Source of the DNA: DATEDA01 sp963789885
GTDB lineage: Bacteria; Pseudomonadota; Gammaproteobacteria; Burkholderiales; SG8-39
Length of the DNA: 64,000 nt
Assembly: GCA_963789885.1 (NCBI GenBank)
Contig: CAWBNB010000050.1
Location: 442,506 to 506,505, forward strand
Direction: 5' to 3'
The notes under the pieces were generated by a model, which saw nothing but the letters and a program-made list of their open reading frames with translations, was not told the DNA's origin and did no database searches. Numbering within the stretch: position 1 is the stretch's first letter; every line of letters begins with the position of its first letter. Below are positions 30,178-40,763 of this stretch, piece by piece. Position numbers and translations under genes: made by a program.

Positions 30178-32679
30178 ACGAGCGGGCGCTGCGCCGCACG
30201 CTCTTCCTCGGCCCGCTGCGGCAGGGCAGGGGCCGTCTTGCGCTCGCGCTCGCCGCGATCGCGCTCGGCGTCGCGCTCGGCTACGCGGTGCAGCTCGTCA
30301 ACCAGTCGGCGATCGGCGAGTTCGCGCACGCGGTGCAGACGCTCTCCGGCAGCGCCGATCTCGAGCTGCGCGGGCCGCGATTCGGTTTCGACGAGTCGCT
30401 CTATCCGCGCCTCGCGCGGATGCCGGAGGTCGCGGTCGCGAGCCCGGCGATCGAGGCCGACGTGCGGGTTGCCGGCCGGGAGGCCGCGCTCCGCCTCATC
30501 GGGCTCGACGTTTTCCGGGCGGGGCTCGTGCAACCCGATCTCTTCGCGGCCGCGGCCGACTCCCTCGATACCCTGCGCCCCGACGCGATCTTCCTGAGCC
30601 CTGCGGCGGCAGAGTGGCTTGGCGTGAAGGAGGGCGACACGGTCGCGCTGCAGGTCGGGCTCGGTGCGGCGCGCTTCCGGGTCGCCGGCTTCACCCGGGC
30701 GGACGGCACGCGCTTCGGGATCGCCGACATCGCCGGCGTGCAGGCCGCGCTCGATCGCATCGGCCGCATCAACCGCCTCGACCTGCGGCTGCGGGCTGGC
30801 GTCGACGTCGAGGCGTTCCGCGTCCGGCTTGCGGCCGAGCTGCCTCCCGGCGTCCTCGTCGAGCGTCCGGCGGCCGGGCTCAAGCGCGCGGCGAACGTCT
30901 CGCGCTCCTATCGGGTGAACCTGAACGTGCTCGCCCTCGTCGCGCTCTTCACCGGCGGGGTGCTCGTGTTCTCGACCCAGGCGCTCGCGGTGGTGCGCCG
31001 GCGCCCGCAGCTCGCGCTCCTCCGGGTGCTCGGGATGAAGCGCGGCCAGCTCGTGCGGACGCTGCTCGGCGAAGCGCTGCTTCTCGGGGCGATCGGCGCG
31101 GCTGCAGGGCTCGCGCTCGGTTTCCTGGTCGCCGGGGCGATCCTCGACGTGGTCGGCGCCGATCTCGGGGCGGGGAGCTTCCGCGGCATGCGGCCGGCGC
31201 TGCGGTTCGAGCCCGGCTGGGCGGCGGCGTTTTTCGCGCTCGGCGTCCTCGTCGCGCTCCTGGCAAGCCTCGCACCTGCGCTCGAAGCGGCGCGCGCGCA
31301 GCCCGCTGCCGCGCTGAAGGCGGGCGACGAGCAACGGTTGTTCGAGCGGCTCCGGCCGGCCTGGCCGGGCCTCGTCGTGATCGCCGGCGGGGCGGCGCTC
31401 ACCGCCGCGCCGCCGATCGACGGCCTGCCGATTTTCGGCTACCTGGCGATCGCGCTGCTGCTCATCGGGACGATCGTGCTGATGCCGCGGTTCGCCGTCG
31501 CGGTCTTCGCGCGCCTGCCGTTGCACCGCGCGGTGCCCCTCCGGCTCGCCGCGCTGCAGCTCCACGGCTCGCCCGGGCAGTCGATGCTCTCGCTCGCGAC
31601 CATCGTTGCGGCGGTGAGCCTGCTCGTCTCGATGGCCATCATGGTCGCGTCGTTCCGCAGTTCGCTCGCGGGGTGGCTCGATCACGTTCTGCCCGCCGAC
31701 CTGTACGTCCGCACCAGCGCCTCGGCCGACACGGCGTTTCTCGCACCGCGGGACCAGGAGGCGCTCGCGAGCGTTCCGGGCGTGCGGCGCGCCGACTTCG
31801 CGCGAATCCAGAGCATCCTGCTCGCGCCCGAGAAGCCGCCGGTGACGCTGCTCGCGCGCCCGATCGATCCGCAGGATCCCGGCCGGCTCCTGCCGCTGAT
31901 CGGCGGGTCCGTCGCGCCGCCGGCGGATGCGCCACCGCCCGCCTGGGTGTCGGAGGCGATGGTCGACCTCTACGGTTTCGCCGTCGGGAACGTCATCGAG
32001 CTGCCGATCGCCGGACAGCGCGTGCCGTTCACGGTCGCCGGCGTGTGGCGCGACTACATCCGGCAGCACGGCGCGGTCGTCATCGAGCGCGGCCGTTATG
32101 TCCGGCTTACCGGGGACCGCAACGCGAGCGATGCCGCACTCTGGCTCGCCGCAGGTGCCGACGCCGGCGCAGTCCGAGCGCGCGATTCGCGCGGCGCTGC
32201 CGGGCGGCGACTCGCTCGAGATCGCCGCGCCGGGCGAGATCCGGGCGCGCTCGATGCAGGCCTTCGACCGCACGTTCGCGATCACCTACGTGCTCGAGCT
32301 CGTCGCACTGGTGATCGGGCTCACCGGGCTGTCGTCGAGCTTCGGGGCGCTGGTGCTCGCGCGCCGGAGCGAGTTCGGGATGCTGCGCCACCTCGGGCTC
32401 ACCCGGCGGCAGATCGGCGTCATGCTTGCCGCCGAAGGTCTCGCGGTCAGCGCGCTCGGGCTCGCGGTCGGCTTGGGACTCGGAGCGGTCATCAGCCTGA
32501 TCCTGATCCACGTCGTGAACCGGCAGTCGTTCCACTGGAGCATGGATTTCGCGGTCCCGTGGCTGCCGCTCGCCGCCTTCTGCGCGGTGATGCTCGCCGC
32601 GGCGGCGGGGACCGCGACGGCGAGCGCGCGTGCCGCGATGGCGGGAGATGCGGTGCGGGCGGTGAAGGAAGACTGGTAG
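30174..32679 (+). pseudogene. FtsX-like ABC permease, frameshifted
   Basis: A permease of about 834 residues of the FtsX/MacB type: one N-terminal helix, a large periplasmic domain, three helices (about 240-385), then a second such half and three final helices. It appears to unite in one chain what AttF/AttG do in two. The frame shifts by one extra base near 32165; before it the sequence ends ALWLAAGADA, after it runs SERAIRAALPGG to a TAG at 32679. Otherwise the gene looks intact, so a sequence error is likely. It overlaps the ATPase gene by ATGA-type spacing and the AttH-like gene by one base. Confidence 0.85.
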
Positions 32680-33743
32680 TGCGCCGGCGCGCGTTTCTCG
32701 CCGCGCCGCTTGCGCTGCTCGCTCGGACCGCGCGGACGGCGGATGGGTATCCGGCCGTCGTGCCCGGCTACGCGCTCGAGTTTCCGCGCGACGACGGCGC
32801 GCATCCCGGCTTCCGGACCGAGTGGTGGTACGTCACCGGCTGGCTGCGTCTGGACGCACGGGACATCGGCTTCCAGGTGACGTTCTTCCGCAGCCGGCCG
32901 CGCATCGGCGAGGACAGTCCGAGCGCGTTCGCGCCGCGGCAGCTCCTGTTCGCGCACGCTGCGATCGCGGATCCGGCGGTAGGGCGGCTGATGCACGATC
33001 AGCGCGCCGCGCGGGCCGGTTTCGGCCTGGCCGAGGCGCGCGAGGGGACGATCGACGTCCGCATCGACGACTGGTCGATGGCTCTCGCCGGCGCCGTCTA
33101 TCGCACGCACATCGCAGCGCGGGACTTCGCGCTCGATCTCGAGTTCGCGCCATCGCAGCCTGTCCTGCTCCAGGGCGAGGCGGGCTGTAGCCGCAAGGGT
33201 CCCGCACAGGGCCAGGCGAGCTACTACTACAGCCGCCCGCATCTGACGGTAGCCGGAACGGTGGAGCGGAGCGGGAAGCGCGAGAAGGTCGAGGGGGCGG
33301 CGTGGCTCGATCACGAGTGGTCGAGCGAGTATCTGGCGCCGGAGGCGGCCGGCTGGGACTGGATCGGGCTCAATCTCGATCAGGGCGGCGCGCTGATGGC
33401 ATTCCGCATCCGGGCGAAAGCGGGTGGCGTCCTGTGGGCAGGCGGCAGCTGGCGCGACACCGGCGGGCGAGTGCGCGTCTTCGCGCCCGGCGAGGTCGGG
33501 TTCGAGCCGCTGCGACGCTGGCGCTCCCCGCGCACCGAGGTCGACTACCCGGTGGCGATGCGGGTGCGCGTGCCGGGACGGGAGCTGACCCTGGACCCGC
33601 TGATGGACGACCAGGAGCTCGACTCGCGCGCGAGCACCGGCACGATCTATTGGGAGGGCGCCGTCACCGCGCGGGAAGGCGACGGGATCGCAGGGCGCGG
33701 GTACCTGGAGCTGACCGGGTACGGCAAGCCGGTGCGGCTCTAG
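32679..33743 (+). CDS. AttH/CrtC-like lipocalin-fold protein
   Basis: A 354-residue protein of the hydroxyneurosporene synthase (CrtC)/AttH family with two lipocalin-like domains. Motifs are HPGFRTEWWYVTGWL, FQVTFFRSRP, GQASYYYSRPHL and AAWLDHEWSSEYL. The start GTG 32679 overlaps the permease stop by one base. The N terminus (RRRAFLAAPLALLA) is a twin-arginine-like signal, so it is probably exported folded. Gene order ATPase-permease-AttH matches the att system of Agrobacterium. A role in carotenoid hydration is unlikely, since no carotenoid genes are near. Confidence 0.9.
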   Translation: MRRRAFLAAPLALLARTARTADGYPAVVPGYALEFPRDDGAHPGFRTEWWYVTGWLRLDARDIGFQVTFFRSRPRIGEDSPSAFAPRQLLFAHAAIADPAVGRLMHDQRAARAGFGLAEAREGTIDVRIDDWSMALAGAVYRTHIAARDFALDLEFAPSQPVLLQGEAGCSRKGPAQGQASYYYSRPHLTVAGTVERSGKREKVEGAAWLDHEWSSEYLAPEAAGWDWIGLNLDQGGALMAFRIRAKAGGVLWAGGSWRDTGGRVRVFAPGEVGFEPLRRWRSPRTEVDYPVAMRVRVPGRELTLDPLMDDQELDSRASTGTIYWEGAVTAREGDGIAGRGYLELTGYGKPVRL

Positions 33744-33770
33744 CGCCGGGGCCTGCGGTACGATTTCCCC

Positions 33771-34550
33771 GTGTCCAGTCCGCAGCGATCCGAGCAGTCC
33801 TTCGTCGAGGTGCGTGGCCGCCGCCTCGAGGTCGAGCAGCTCGCCGGCGATCCGGGCCGGCCCGCACTCGTTTTCCTGCACGAAGGCCTCGGCTCGAACT
33901 CGATGTGGCGGGACTTCCCGGCCCGCGTCGCGACCGCGACCGGTTGCCCGGCGGTCGTCTACTCACGCCACGGCTACGGGCAGTCCGACCTGCTCGAGGC
34001 GCCGTTCGCCGTCGACTACATGCATCGCGAGGCGCTCGAGACGCTACCCGAACTCCTCGCTGCGCTCGGCGTCCAGCGGCCGGTGCTCGTCGGGCACTCC
34101 GACGGCGCGTCGATCGCGCTCATCCACGCCGGCTCGCGCGACGGCCTGACCGGGCTCGTGGCGCTCGCCCCGCACGTCTTCGTCGAGGACATTTCGGTGA
34201 AGAGCATCGCGGAAGCGAAGACCGCCTTCGAGACGACGGACCTCCCGCAGAGGCTCGCGCGCCACCACGCGGACGCGCGCCGGACCTTCTACGGCTGGAA
34301 CGACATCTGGCTGCACCCGGACTTCCGGCGGTGGAACATCGAGGCCTTCCTGCCTGCGATCCGCTGCCCGGTGCTCGCGATCCAGGGCGCGGACGACGAG
34401 TACGGCACGATGGCCCAGGTCGAGGCGATCGAGCGACAGGTCGCCGGCCGGTGCGAGGTCGTCAAGCTGGCAGCGTGCGGTCACAGTCCGCACCGGGACC
34501 AGCCCGAGCTCACGCTCGCGGCGATCGAACGGTTCGTGGCGACGCTCTGA
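33771..34550 (+). CDS. Alpha/beta hydrolase
   Basis: A 259-residue cytoplasmic alpha/beta hydrolase starting at GTG. The oxyanion motif is HEGLGS, the nucleophile Ser is in GHSDGAS, the acid is in GADDEYG, and the His is in CGHSPHRDQP. It lies 27 bases after the AttH-like gene and 13 bases before a BadH-like dehydrogenase gene. Resemblance to hydrolases of meta-cleavage and alicyclic acid pathways is general; the substrate is not known. Confidence 0.9.
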   Translation: MSSPQRSEQSFVEVRGRRLEVEQLAGDPGRPALVFLHEGLGSNSMWRDFPARVATATGCPAVVYSRHGYGQSDLLEAPFAVDYMHREALETLPELLAALGVQRPVLVGHSDGASIALIHAGSRDGLTGLVALAPHVFVEDISVKSIAEAKTAFETTDLPQRLARHHADARRTFYGWNDIWLHPDFRRWNIEAFLPAIRCPVLAIQGADDEYGTMAQVEAIERQVAGRCEVVKLAACGHSPHRDQPELTLAAIERFVATL

Positions 34551-34563
34551 ACGGAGGATCCGC

Positions 34564-35331
34564 ATGAAAGGACTCGCAGGCAAGGTGGCGCTGGTGACCG
34601 GCGCCGCGAACGGCATCGGCCGCGCGATCGCGCTGCGGCTCGCCGAGGAGGGTTGCGTCGCCGGCATCTTCGACCTGGACGAGACCGGCGCGCTCGGGTG
34701 CGCGGGCGAGATCCAGACGCGGGGCGGGCACTCGCACGTCGAGATCGTCGACATCGGCGACTATCGCGCGGTCGAGCGCGCGGTCGAGTCGCTCGAGGCA
34801 GCGCGCGGTCCGGTGGAGATCCTCGTCAACAACGCCGGCTGGGACCGCGCCGCGAACTTCCTCGACACCGCGCCGCCCTTCTGGGAGCAGGTGATCCGCA
34901 TCAACCTCTACGGCCCGCTCAACATGCACCACGCGGTGCTGAAGCGGATGGCCGCGCGCGGGCGCGGCGGCGCCGTCGTGAACATCGCTTCCGACGCCGG
35001 GCGGGTCGGCTCCTCAGGGGAGGCGGTCTACTCGGCGTGCAAGGGCGGGGTCATCGCATTCACGAAGACGCTCGCCCGCGAGCTGGTGGGGAAGGGCATC
35101 CGGCTGAACACGGTCTGCCCCGGTCCCACGGACACCGCGATCCTCCGGAGCTTCACCGAGGGCCCCGACGGCGCGAAGATCCTCGAAGGCCTCAAGCGTG
35201 CGATCCCGATGCGGCGTCTCGGTGCGCCGGAGGACTACCCGGGGATCGTCGCGTTTCTCGCGAGCGACGACGCCGCGTACATCACCGGGCAGACGATCAG
35301 CGTGTCCGGCGGCCTGACGATGCACGGCTGA
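34564..35331 (+). CDS. SDR dehydrogenase, BadH-like
   Basis: A 255-residue short-chain dehydrogenase. The NAD site is TGAANGIG, followed by NNAG, the catalytic Ser in NIASDAGRVGSSGEAVYSACKGG and YxxxK. The stretch from the catalytic Ser to the end (VCPGPTDTAILRSF, TGQTISVSGGLTM) closely recalls BadH, 2-hydroxycyclohexanecarboxyl-CoA dehydrogenase of Rhodopseudomonas. That would fit alicyclic acid breakdown beside the benzoate genes. ACGGAGGATCCGC precedes the ATG. Another hydroxyacyl-CoA as substrate is possible. Confidence 0.88.
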   Translation: MKGLAGKVALVTGAANGIGRAIALRLAEEGCVAGIFDLDETGALGCAGEIQTRGGHSHVEIVDIGDYRAVERAVESLEAARGPVEILVNNAGWDRAANFLDTAPPFWEQVIRINLYGPLNMHHAVLKRMAARGRGGAVVNIASDAGRVGSSGEAVYSACKGGVIAFTKTLARELVGKGIRLNTVCPGPTDTAILRSFTEGPDGAKILEGLKRAIPMRRLGAPEDYPGIVAFLASDDAAYITGQTISVSGGLTMHG

Positions 35332-35616
35332 GTCGGGCAGGAGGTGCGCGATCGAGTTCGCGTGGTAGGCGATCGGTCGCGCCTCCCTGGGGCGCGCGGT
35401 GGAGAGGCCTAAATTGAGAGGCGTGCCGTAAAGCGGGCTTTCATCGGCGCGGCCATCCGAGTATCTTGGCAGAACTCGTGCGCGGTGTGCGCAGAGAGGT
35501 TCGTCCAGGACTCACACCGCCCACGCCGCGAAATCGGACGAACCAGTGCAGCCAGTTGATCTACGAACGTTCGGTGCTTAAGCTGTGGTGGCAGTAACGC
35601 ACAAAAGGAGGCTGTC

Positions 35617-36210
35617 ATGACAAAGCTTACCGCGCTTTTGGCGACTGCGACCCTTTTGCTGTCCGGCTCCGGTGTGGCCGCCGCCACGGATCTCTATCCA
35701 TGGCGGAATCACGCCGCGCCGTTCAATTTCCTGTTCGGGAATGAGATCGACACCCATCAACAGACCCGACAGACGCAGGACCGGAATCTGTTCGGGTTCT
35801 TCTATATACAGTTCACCGGCGTCATCACGAGGGATCTTTACCGCGTGGCGACACATGTCGACTGCAACACAACGGACTGCACCGTCGGCTGGACACTGAA
35901 CGGCAGACCGGCTCGCGCGACATTTCTTTATCAAGTCGACCACGATCACCCGGTATTTCTCGTGAAGCGTGCGGACATTCCCCAGCCCGGCGCCTTCGCG
36001 CATTTCCATTGGTTGGGAAGCATGCCGGCGCAGGACGCGACTGCGGATGGCTATCTGCTGCAGCTCACTGCCGTGGACAAATTTTGCTTCATCCACCACG
36101 ACGCCGCCGGCGCGACGAGCGCGAAGACTTGCCGGGGCAACGGCGGCGTGAAAGTCGACCTGGGCACCGATATCGCCACCCACCTTAACATCGTGACGAG
36201 CGCTCCTTAA
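35617..36210 (+). CDS. Secreted protein of unknown function
   Basis: A 197-residue protein with a clear signal peptide (MTKLTALLATATLLLSGSGVAAA) and a strong AAAAGGAGG ribosome site. The mature part is rich in aromatic and His residues and predicted strands, with two Cys pairs (CNTTDC near 84-89, and two single Cys near 152 and 169). No known family is recognised. Its base composition is clearly less GC-rich than that of neighbours, like the lysyl-oxidase-like gene facing it, so the two may have arrived together. Confidence 0.75.
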   Translation: MTKLTALLATATLLLSGSGVAAATDLYPWRNHAAPFNFLFGNEIDTHQQTRQTQDRNLFGFFYIQFTGVITRDLYRVATHVDCNTTDCTVGWTLNGRPARATFLYQVDHDHPVFLVKRADIPQPGAFAHFHWLGSMPAQDATADGYLLQLTAVDKFCFIHHDAAGATSAKTCRGNGGVKVDLGTDIATHLNIVTSAP

Positions 36211-36312
36211 CATGCGTCTGCCCCGCACACGTCTGAACGGGGCCCGGTGAAGGGTTGCCAGCGAGCGGCTCTGCGCCCGCGCCTGTCGTCGCGCCCCACC
36301 CGATCGTAGCGA

Positions 36313-37912
36313 CTATCCTTTCTTGCGTGTGGACTTCGCCGTCGCCGGACCGGCCTTACCGTCACGCGTGTGCCCTGGAAAACCGATCTGGACCAGCACC
36401 GCTTCGTCCGGCGCCGCCACGCTGATCCGATTCAGGCCGCTGCCCAGCAACCGGAGCAATTCGACCTGCCGCGGGCGGTCGTCGGCAACCGCCGTCACCG
36501 CCTCCTGGCCCTTGCCCCTGGCAGTCAGCGTCGGCGGGCGGCCGAAGTGCGCAATCAGGATATCGACCTGTTCGACGGCCGCCGGCAGCTGCATCTCGTA
36601 CTTGCCGCGGAGCGCGAGTCCGCGTATGCCCGATTGCTCGACGATGCGCGGGGCGATAGGGATCCTTGCCCAGCGCTTCGACGCGGATGCCCGCCTTCTC
36701 GAGCGGGTCGTCGCAATCCCCGACCGGGTGGGCAGACAGATCGACGATCGTCTCGACGCGAGCGATCAGGTCGCGTTGATGGCTCCGCCAGAGCGGCGGA
36801 TCGATCGTCGCCTCGAGCACGCGCGGGTCCATGAACTCGAAGCGATCGAGTGTGCCGCGGCGGCGCTTGAAGTAGGTCATCGACGGATCGGGTCGGCCGA
36901 CGAAGCACATCTCGTTGAACCGATGCTTGCGAATGAAGTGCAGCGCCGCCACCGCGTTGCCGTGGCCCGCACCGAAGTCGAGCAGCCAGTGCGCGCCCTC
37001 GGCGACTTTCCAGCGCCCACCCACTTCGATCACGGCCAGGTGGTCGGGATCGAACGGGATGCGATCTTCTCCAGCCAGATTGCCACTCGGCGCTGCGCCC
37101 GAGTCGGTAAGCCAGTACATCATCGGTCGTACATCGCCGCAGCCAGGTCGGCCAACGAAGCACATCGAGGCGAGCTTGTAGTGCTTGATGATTTGCAGGA
37201 TGCGATCGGCCTCGGCCTTGCTGCTGCCGGTGTCGATCATCCAGTGGTTGCCTTCGACGACCTTCCATCGCCCGCCGAACTGGGCGACCGCCAGGTTTGC
37301 CCGGTTGAACGCAATGCGATCCTCGGGAATCCAGGGCGGTGCGACTTCCGTAACGGCGTTGCCCTGGATACGCAGTCCGGTCCACTCCGTGTTGTCGCCG
37401 AAGCAGTCTTCGCCGACCACGTGCTTGGCGTTGGTCGTGGATTGCAGCGTGTAGTCACCGTTGGGCACATTGTCGATCACGATGTACTGACACGGCAGAC
37501 CCGAGCTGTACACATCGGCCCATCCCGATGAAATGCCCTGATCGTTGTTGCAGTCGTGGAAGCGTCCGGATGCGCTCGCGTTCGGACCGATTCGTTCGAT
37601 ATCGATGGCGCAAAAGGCCTGCTTGTAGCCGATGGTGGCGAGCCCGCCTTGTGTATTGAAAAGCAGGAACTCGTTGAAGTCGCGCAGGTGGTAGTGTCCA
37701 TGCCCGGCCGACCAGACGAACAGGTCGGGACGCGACGCCGGACTGCCGATCACCAGATCGGAGCTGCCGGCGTTGTAGGAGAGAAAATCGAACCGCATGA
37801 TCCGGTGCGTCCCAGGCGTCACGCAGCCGTCCTGGACATCGTGATCGTTTGCGGTGAAGTTCTGCGTGCTGATCGCAAAGTTGCGCACGCGTGTGACGAG
37901 ATTGACGCCCAT
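36313..37912 (-). pseudogene. Lysyl-oxidase-like protein with tandem repeats, frameshifted
   Basis: About 532 residues. Residues 1-185 match lysyl oxidase: copper site HGHYH (His71, His73, His75), GYKQAFC with Lys97 at the cofactor-lysine place, and DVYSSGLPCQY with Tyr134 at the partner-tyrosine place of the LTQ cofactor. Two 60-residue repeats follow (about 196-255 and 281-340), each ending CFVGRP. The last 100 residues are in another frame after an extra base near 36655 (in the CCC of GATCCCTATC), and end KSTRKKG. No signal peptide is seen. GGGAGGG precedes the ATG. Such enzymes oxidise amines to aldehydes; the substrate here is unknown. Confidence 0.8.
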
Positions 37913-38327
37913 GTTCCCTCCCGCTGCTCCGATTCCAATGACGAAGCATGATAGGCGCGTGCGTCAGCTGCGTCATTCAAGGATTTGACCTAAGCCATCG
38001 GATGGATAGCGAGGCACAGCCGGTTGTGGTCGTATCTCGCCGCCTCACCGTGGATTGCGATGCTCTTCGAAGAGCGCTCGCGCGTTCTGGCTCGCCCCAG
38101 CCACCACGCGCTCAGCGTCCGATCAAGCGGCTCCCCCGACCTGGACGTCAGTGGTGACGCCGTGCGGGCCGAGAGCGCACCGCGTGCGGACTCAACGGAG
38201 CCGCGGATTTGCGCAGGTACGCACGCCGTGCAGCTTCCTCAGAAGTTTGTTTTCGCCGGACGTGCGTGTCCGCTTTGGGGCAAACAGCCGTCGGGGAGGC
38301 ACTGGCGCGCCCGCCGCGCCGTTCTTG
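37913..38327. other. Intergenic stretch, nothing recognised
   Basis: These 415 bases hold only short open frames without family likeness, ribosome site or codon pattern of the neighbours. They separate the lysyl-oxidase-like gene from the 3' end of the dienoyl-CoA reductase gene, both on the minus strand. The promoter of the lysyl-oxidase-like gene should lie just above 37912, but no convincing boxes were found. Confidence 0.5.
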
Positions 38328-40343
38328 CTAGAGCGACAACGCCACCCGCATCCCCTGGTCGATCGCGCGCAGCGCGTCGAGCTCGGCGGCGACGTCGGCG
38401 CCGCCGATGAGGTGCGCACGACGCCCGAGCGCGGCGAGCTCGTCGTGCAGGGCGCGCGACCGGCTCCTGCCCGGCGCAGAGGACGACGTGGTCGACGTCG
38501 AGGATCCGCGCTGCGTCTTCGTGCCGGATGTGCAGCCCGGCGTCGTCGATCTTCAGGTAGTCCACGCCGACGAGGATCTTCACGCCGCGCCGCGCGAGCT
38601 CCGCGCGGATCGCCCAGCCGGTGCGTCATGCCGAGCGTCTTGCCCGCGGGAGTGGTCTTGCGCTGCAGCAGGAAGATCTCGCGCGGCGGCGTCTCGCGCG
38701 GATCGCCGTTCAGGCCGCCGTGCGAGCGTCCGGTCGCGTCGACGCCCCAGGCGCGCGGAAAGTGCGCGGTCGGATCGGCCGGCCGCGGGTCGGGTGAGGA
38801 ACACCGCGGTGTCGAAGCCGATCCCGCCGGCGCCGATGATCGCGACGCACCGGCCGGGAACTTTCGCGCCGCTGAGCACCTCGTCGTAGCGGAGCGCCTT
38901 CGGATGGTCGATCCCGGGAATCGGCGGTATCCGTGGCGTCACGCCGGTCGCGATCACGACCTCGTCGAACCCGGCAGCGGCGAGCGCGGCGGCCCCTGGG
39001 CGCGAGGCGAGCCGCACCTGGACGCCGAGCCGCGCGAGCCGCCGCTCGAAATAGCGGATCGTCTCCGCGAACTCCTTTCCGGGGATCGCGGCGGCGAGGT
39101 TCATCTGACCGCCGATCGCCGGCGCTGCCTCGTAGAGGGTCACCGCGTGGCCGCGCTCGGCCGCTGTCACGGCGCACGACAATCCCGCGGCACCGGCGCC
39201 GACGACGGCAACCCGCTTCGCGCGCGGCGCGGCCCCGGTTGGCAGATCGAGCTCCCGCCCGGCGCGCGGGTTGACCAGACACGTCGCGGGCTCGTCGCGG
39301 AAGATGAAGTCGAGGCAGGCCTGGTTGCACGCGATGCAGGTGTTGATCTCGTCGCCCCGGCCTTCGGCCGCCTTCCGCGCGAACTCGGCATCCGCCAGCA
39401 GCGGACGGGCGAGCGACACGGCGTCGGCGTAGCCGTCGCGGACGAGCGCTTCGGCAACCTCCGGCGTGTTGATCCGGTTGGTGGCCATGACCGGGATCGG
39501 GGCGGCCTCCTTTAGCCGCTTCACCGCGAACGCGAACCCCGCTCTCGGCACCATGTAGCCGATCGTGGGCACGCGCGCCTCGTGCCAGCCGATGCCGGTG
39601 TCGAGGACGTCGGCGCCGGCGGCGGCGACCGCCCGGGCCTGGGCGGCCGTCTCGTCCGCGTCGAGCCCGCCATCCACGAGATCGAGCGCCGAGATCCGGT
39701 AGACGATGAGGAAGTCCTTCCCGGTCCGTGCGCGCGTCCGCCGGACGATCTCGACCGGGAAGCGCAACCGGTTTTCGAGCGATCCGCCCCAGCGGTCGGC
39801 GCGGTCGTTCGTCCGCCGGGAGGTGAACTGGGTGACGAGATAGCCTTCCGAGGCCATGATCTCGACGCCGTCGTAGCCCGCCTCCTGTGCGAGCGCGGCG
39901 CACTCGGCAAAGGCCTCGATCGTCTGCTCGACGTCGCCGTCGGCGAGGACGCGCGGCTTGCGGCGGTTGATCGGCGACGGGATGGCCGACGCGCCGACGA
40001 GGTCGTCGAGCTTCGCGTAGCGCCCGGCGTGCAGGATCTGGAGGCAGATCGGCGCGCCCGCGGCGTGCACCGCGTCCACGATCGTCCGATGGAAGGGGAT
40101 CTGGTCGCGCCGGTCGAACACCAGCGAATCGGCCTCCATCCGGCCCGGGCCGTCGGGCGATACGCCGCCGGTGATCACGAGCGAGACGCCGCCGCGCGCC
40201 CGCTCGGCGTAGAACGCGGCGAGGCGCTCGGCCGGACGGTCGACGCACTCGAGCCGCGTGTGCATCGAGCCCATGACGATGCGGTTCTTCAGCGTGAGCG
40301 GGCCGAGCGGGAGCGGTGCGAAGAGGCCGGGATAGCGGGTCAT
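38328..40343 (-). pseudogene. fadH: 2,4-dienoyl-CoA reductase-like, three frameshifts
   Basis: About 670 residues once corrected, against 672 for E. coli FadH. The N-terminal old-yellow-enzyme barrel (about 1-330) is intact, as is the [4Fe-4S] site CIACNQAC with the fourth Cys in ATCLVNP, and the FAD-binding GAGAAGLSCA. Frame shifts, each an extra base, occur near 38795, 38633 and 38455; the pieces read GGLNGDPRETPPREIFLL, then GVKILVGVDYLKID, then HLIGGADVAAELDALR, ending at a TAG at 38328-38330. The three shifts restore the original frame. FadH reduces dienoyl-CoA with NADPH in beta-oxidation. Confidence 0.85.
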
Positions 40344-40442
40344 CGTGGGCGCGGATTATGCGGGAACGGGCCCGCGGCGGCTTGCGCCCCTCGCATCGCG
40401 TCAACAAGCTAAAATCCGCCGCTCCCACGCTCCTCGATCGAC

Positions 40443-40763
40443 ATGAAATTCGCCTCCGCTGTCGCCTTCGCTGTTGCTTTCCTTCCCGATTTCGCCTGCG
40501 CCCAGGACCGGAAGCAGGAAGCCGTGTGCGGCGACCTCTTCGGCGCGCGCCAGACCGCGATCCGTCTCATGTCGGAAGGCTGGCCCGCGCAGCGGATCGT
40601 CGAGGACGCGATCAACCGCCCCGAGTGGCGGAACGCGTCGATGCAGGACAAGAAGATGCTGATGGACCTCCTGCAGGAGACGATGGAGGCGCCGCGGGCG
40701 CCGAGCTCCGGCGTCATCCGCGACTGCATGCGGCGCGCGGAGGCGGCGTCGAAGCCCCAGTGA
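40443..40763 (+). CDS. Small secreted protein, unknown
   Basis: A 106-residue protein with a signal peptide (MKFASAVAFAVAFLPDFACAQ) and an alpha-helical mature part with two Cys (AVCGD near 29 and RDCMRR near 95) that could form a disulfide. No family is recognised. It is divergent from fadH. Its stop overlaps the start of the MFS transporter gene (GTGA), so the two are likely co-translated. Confidence 0.75.
   Translation: MKFASAVAFAVAFLPDFACAQDRKQEAVCGDLFGARQTAIRLMSEGWPAQRIVEDAINRPEWRNASMQDKKMLMDLLQETMEAPRAPSSGVIRDCMRRAEAASKPQ

Noticed and set aside
36220..36243. Inverted repeat GCCCCG/CGGGGC between convergent genes as terminator
   Set aside because: The loop is 12 bases and there is no T run on either strand.
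37948..38410. Short plus-strand open frames between the lysyl-oxidase-like gene and fadH
   Set aside because: No ribosome site, no recognisable domain, and partly antisense to the fadH 3' end.
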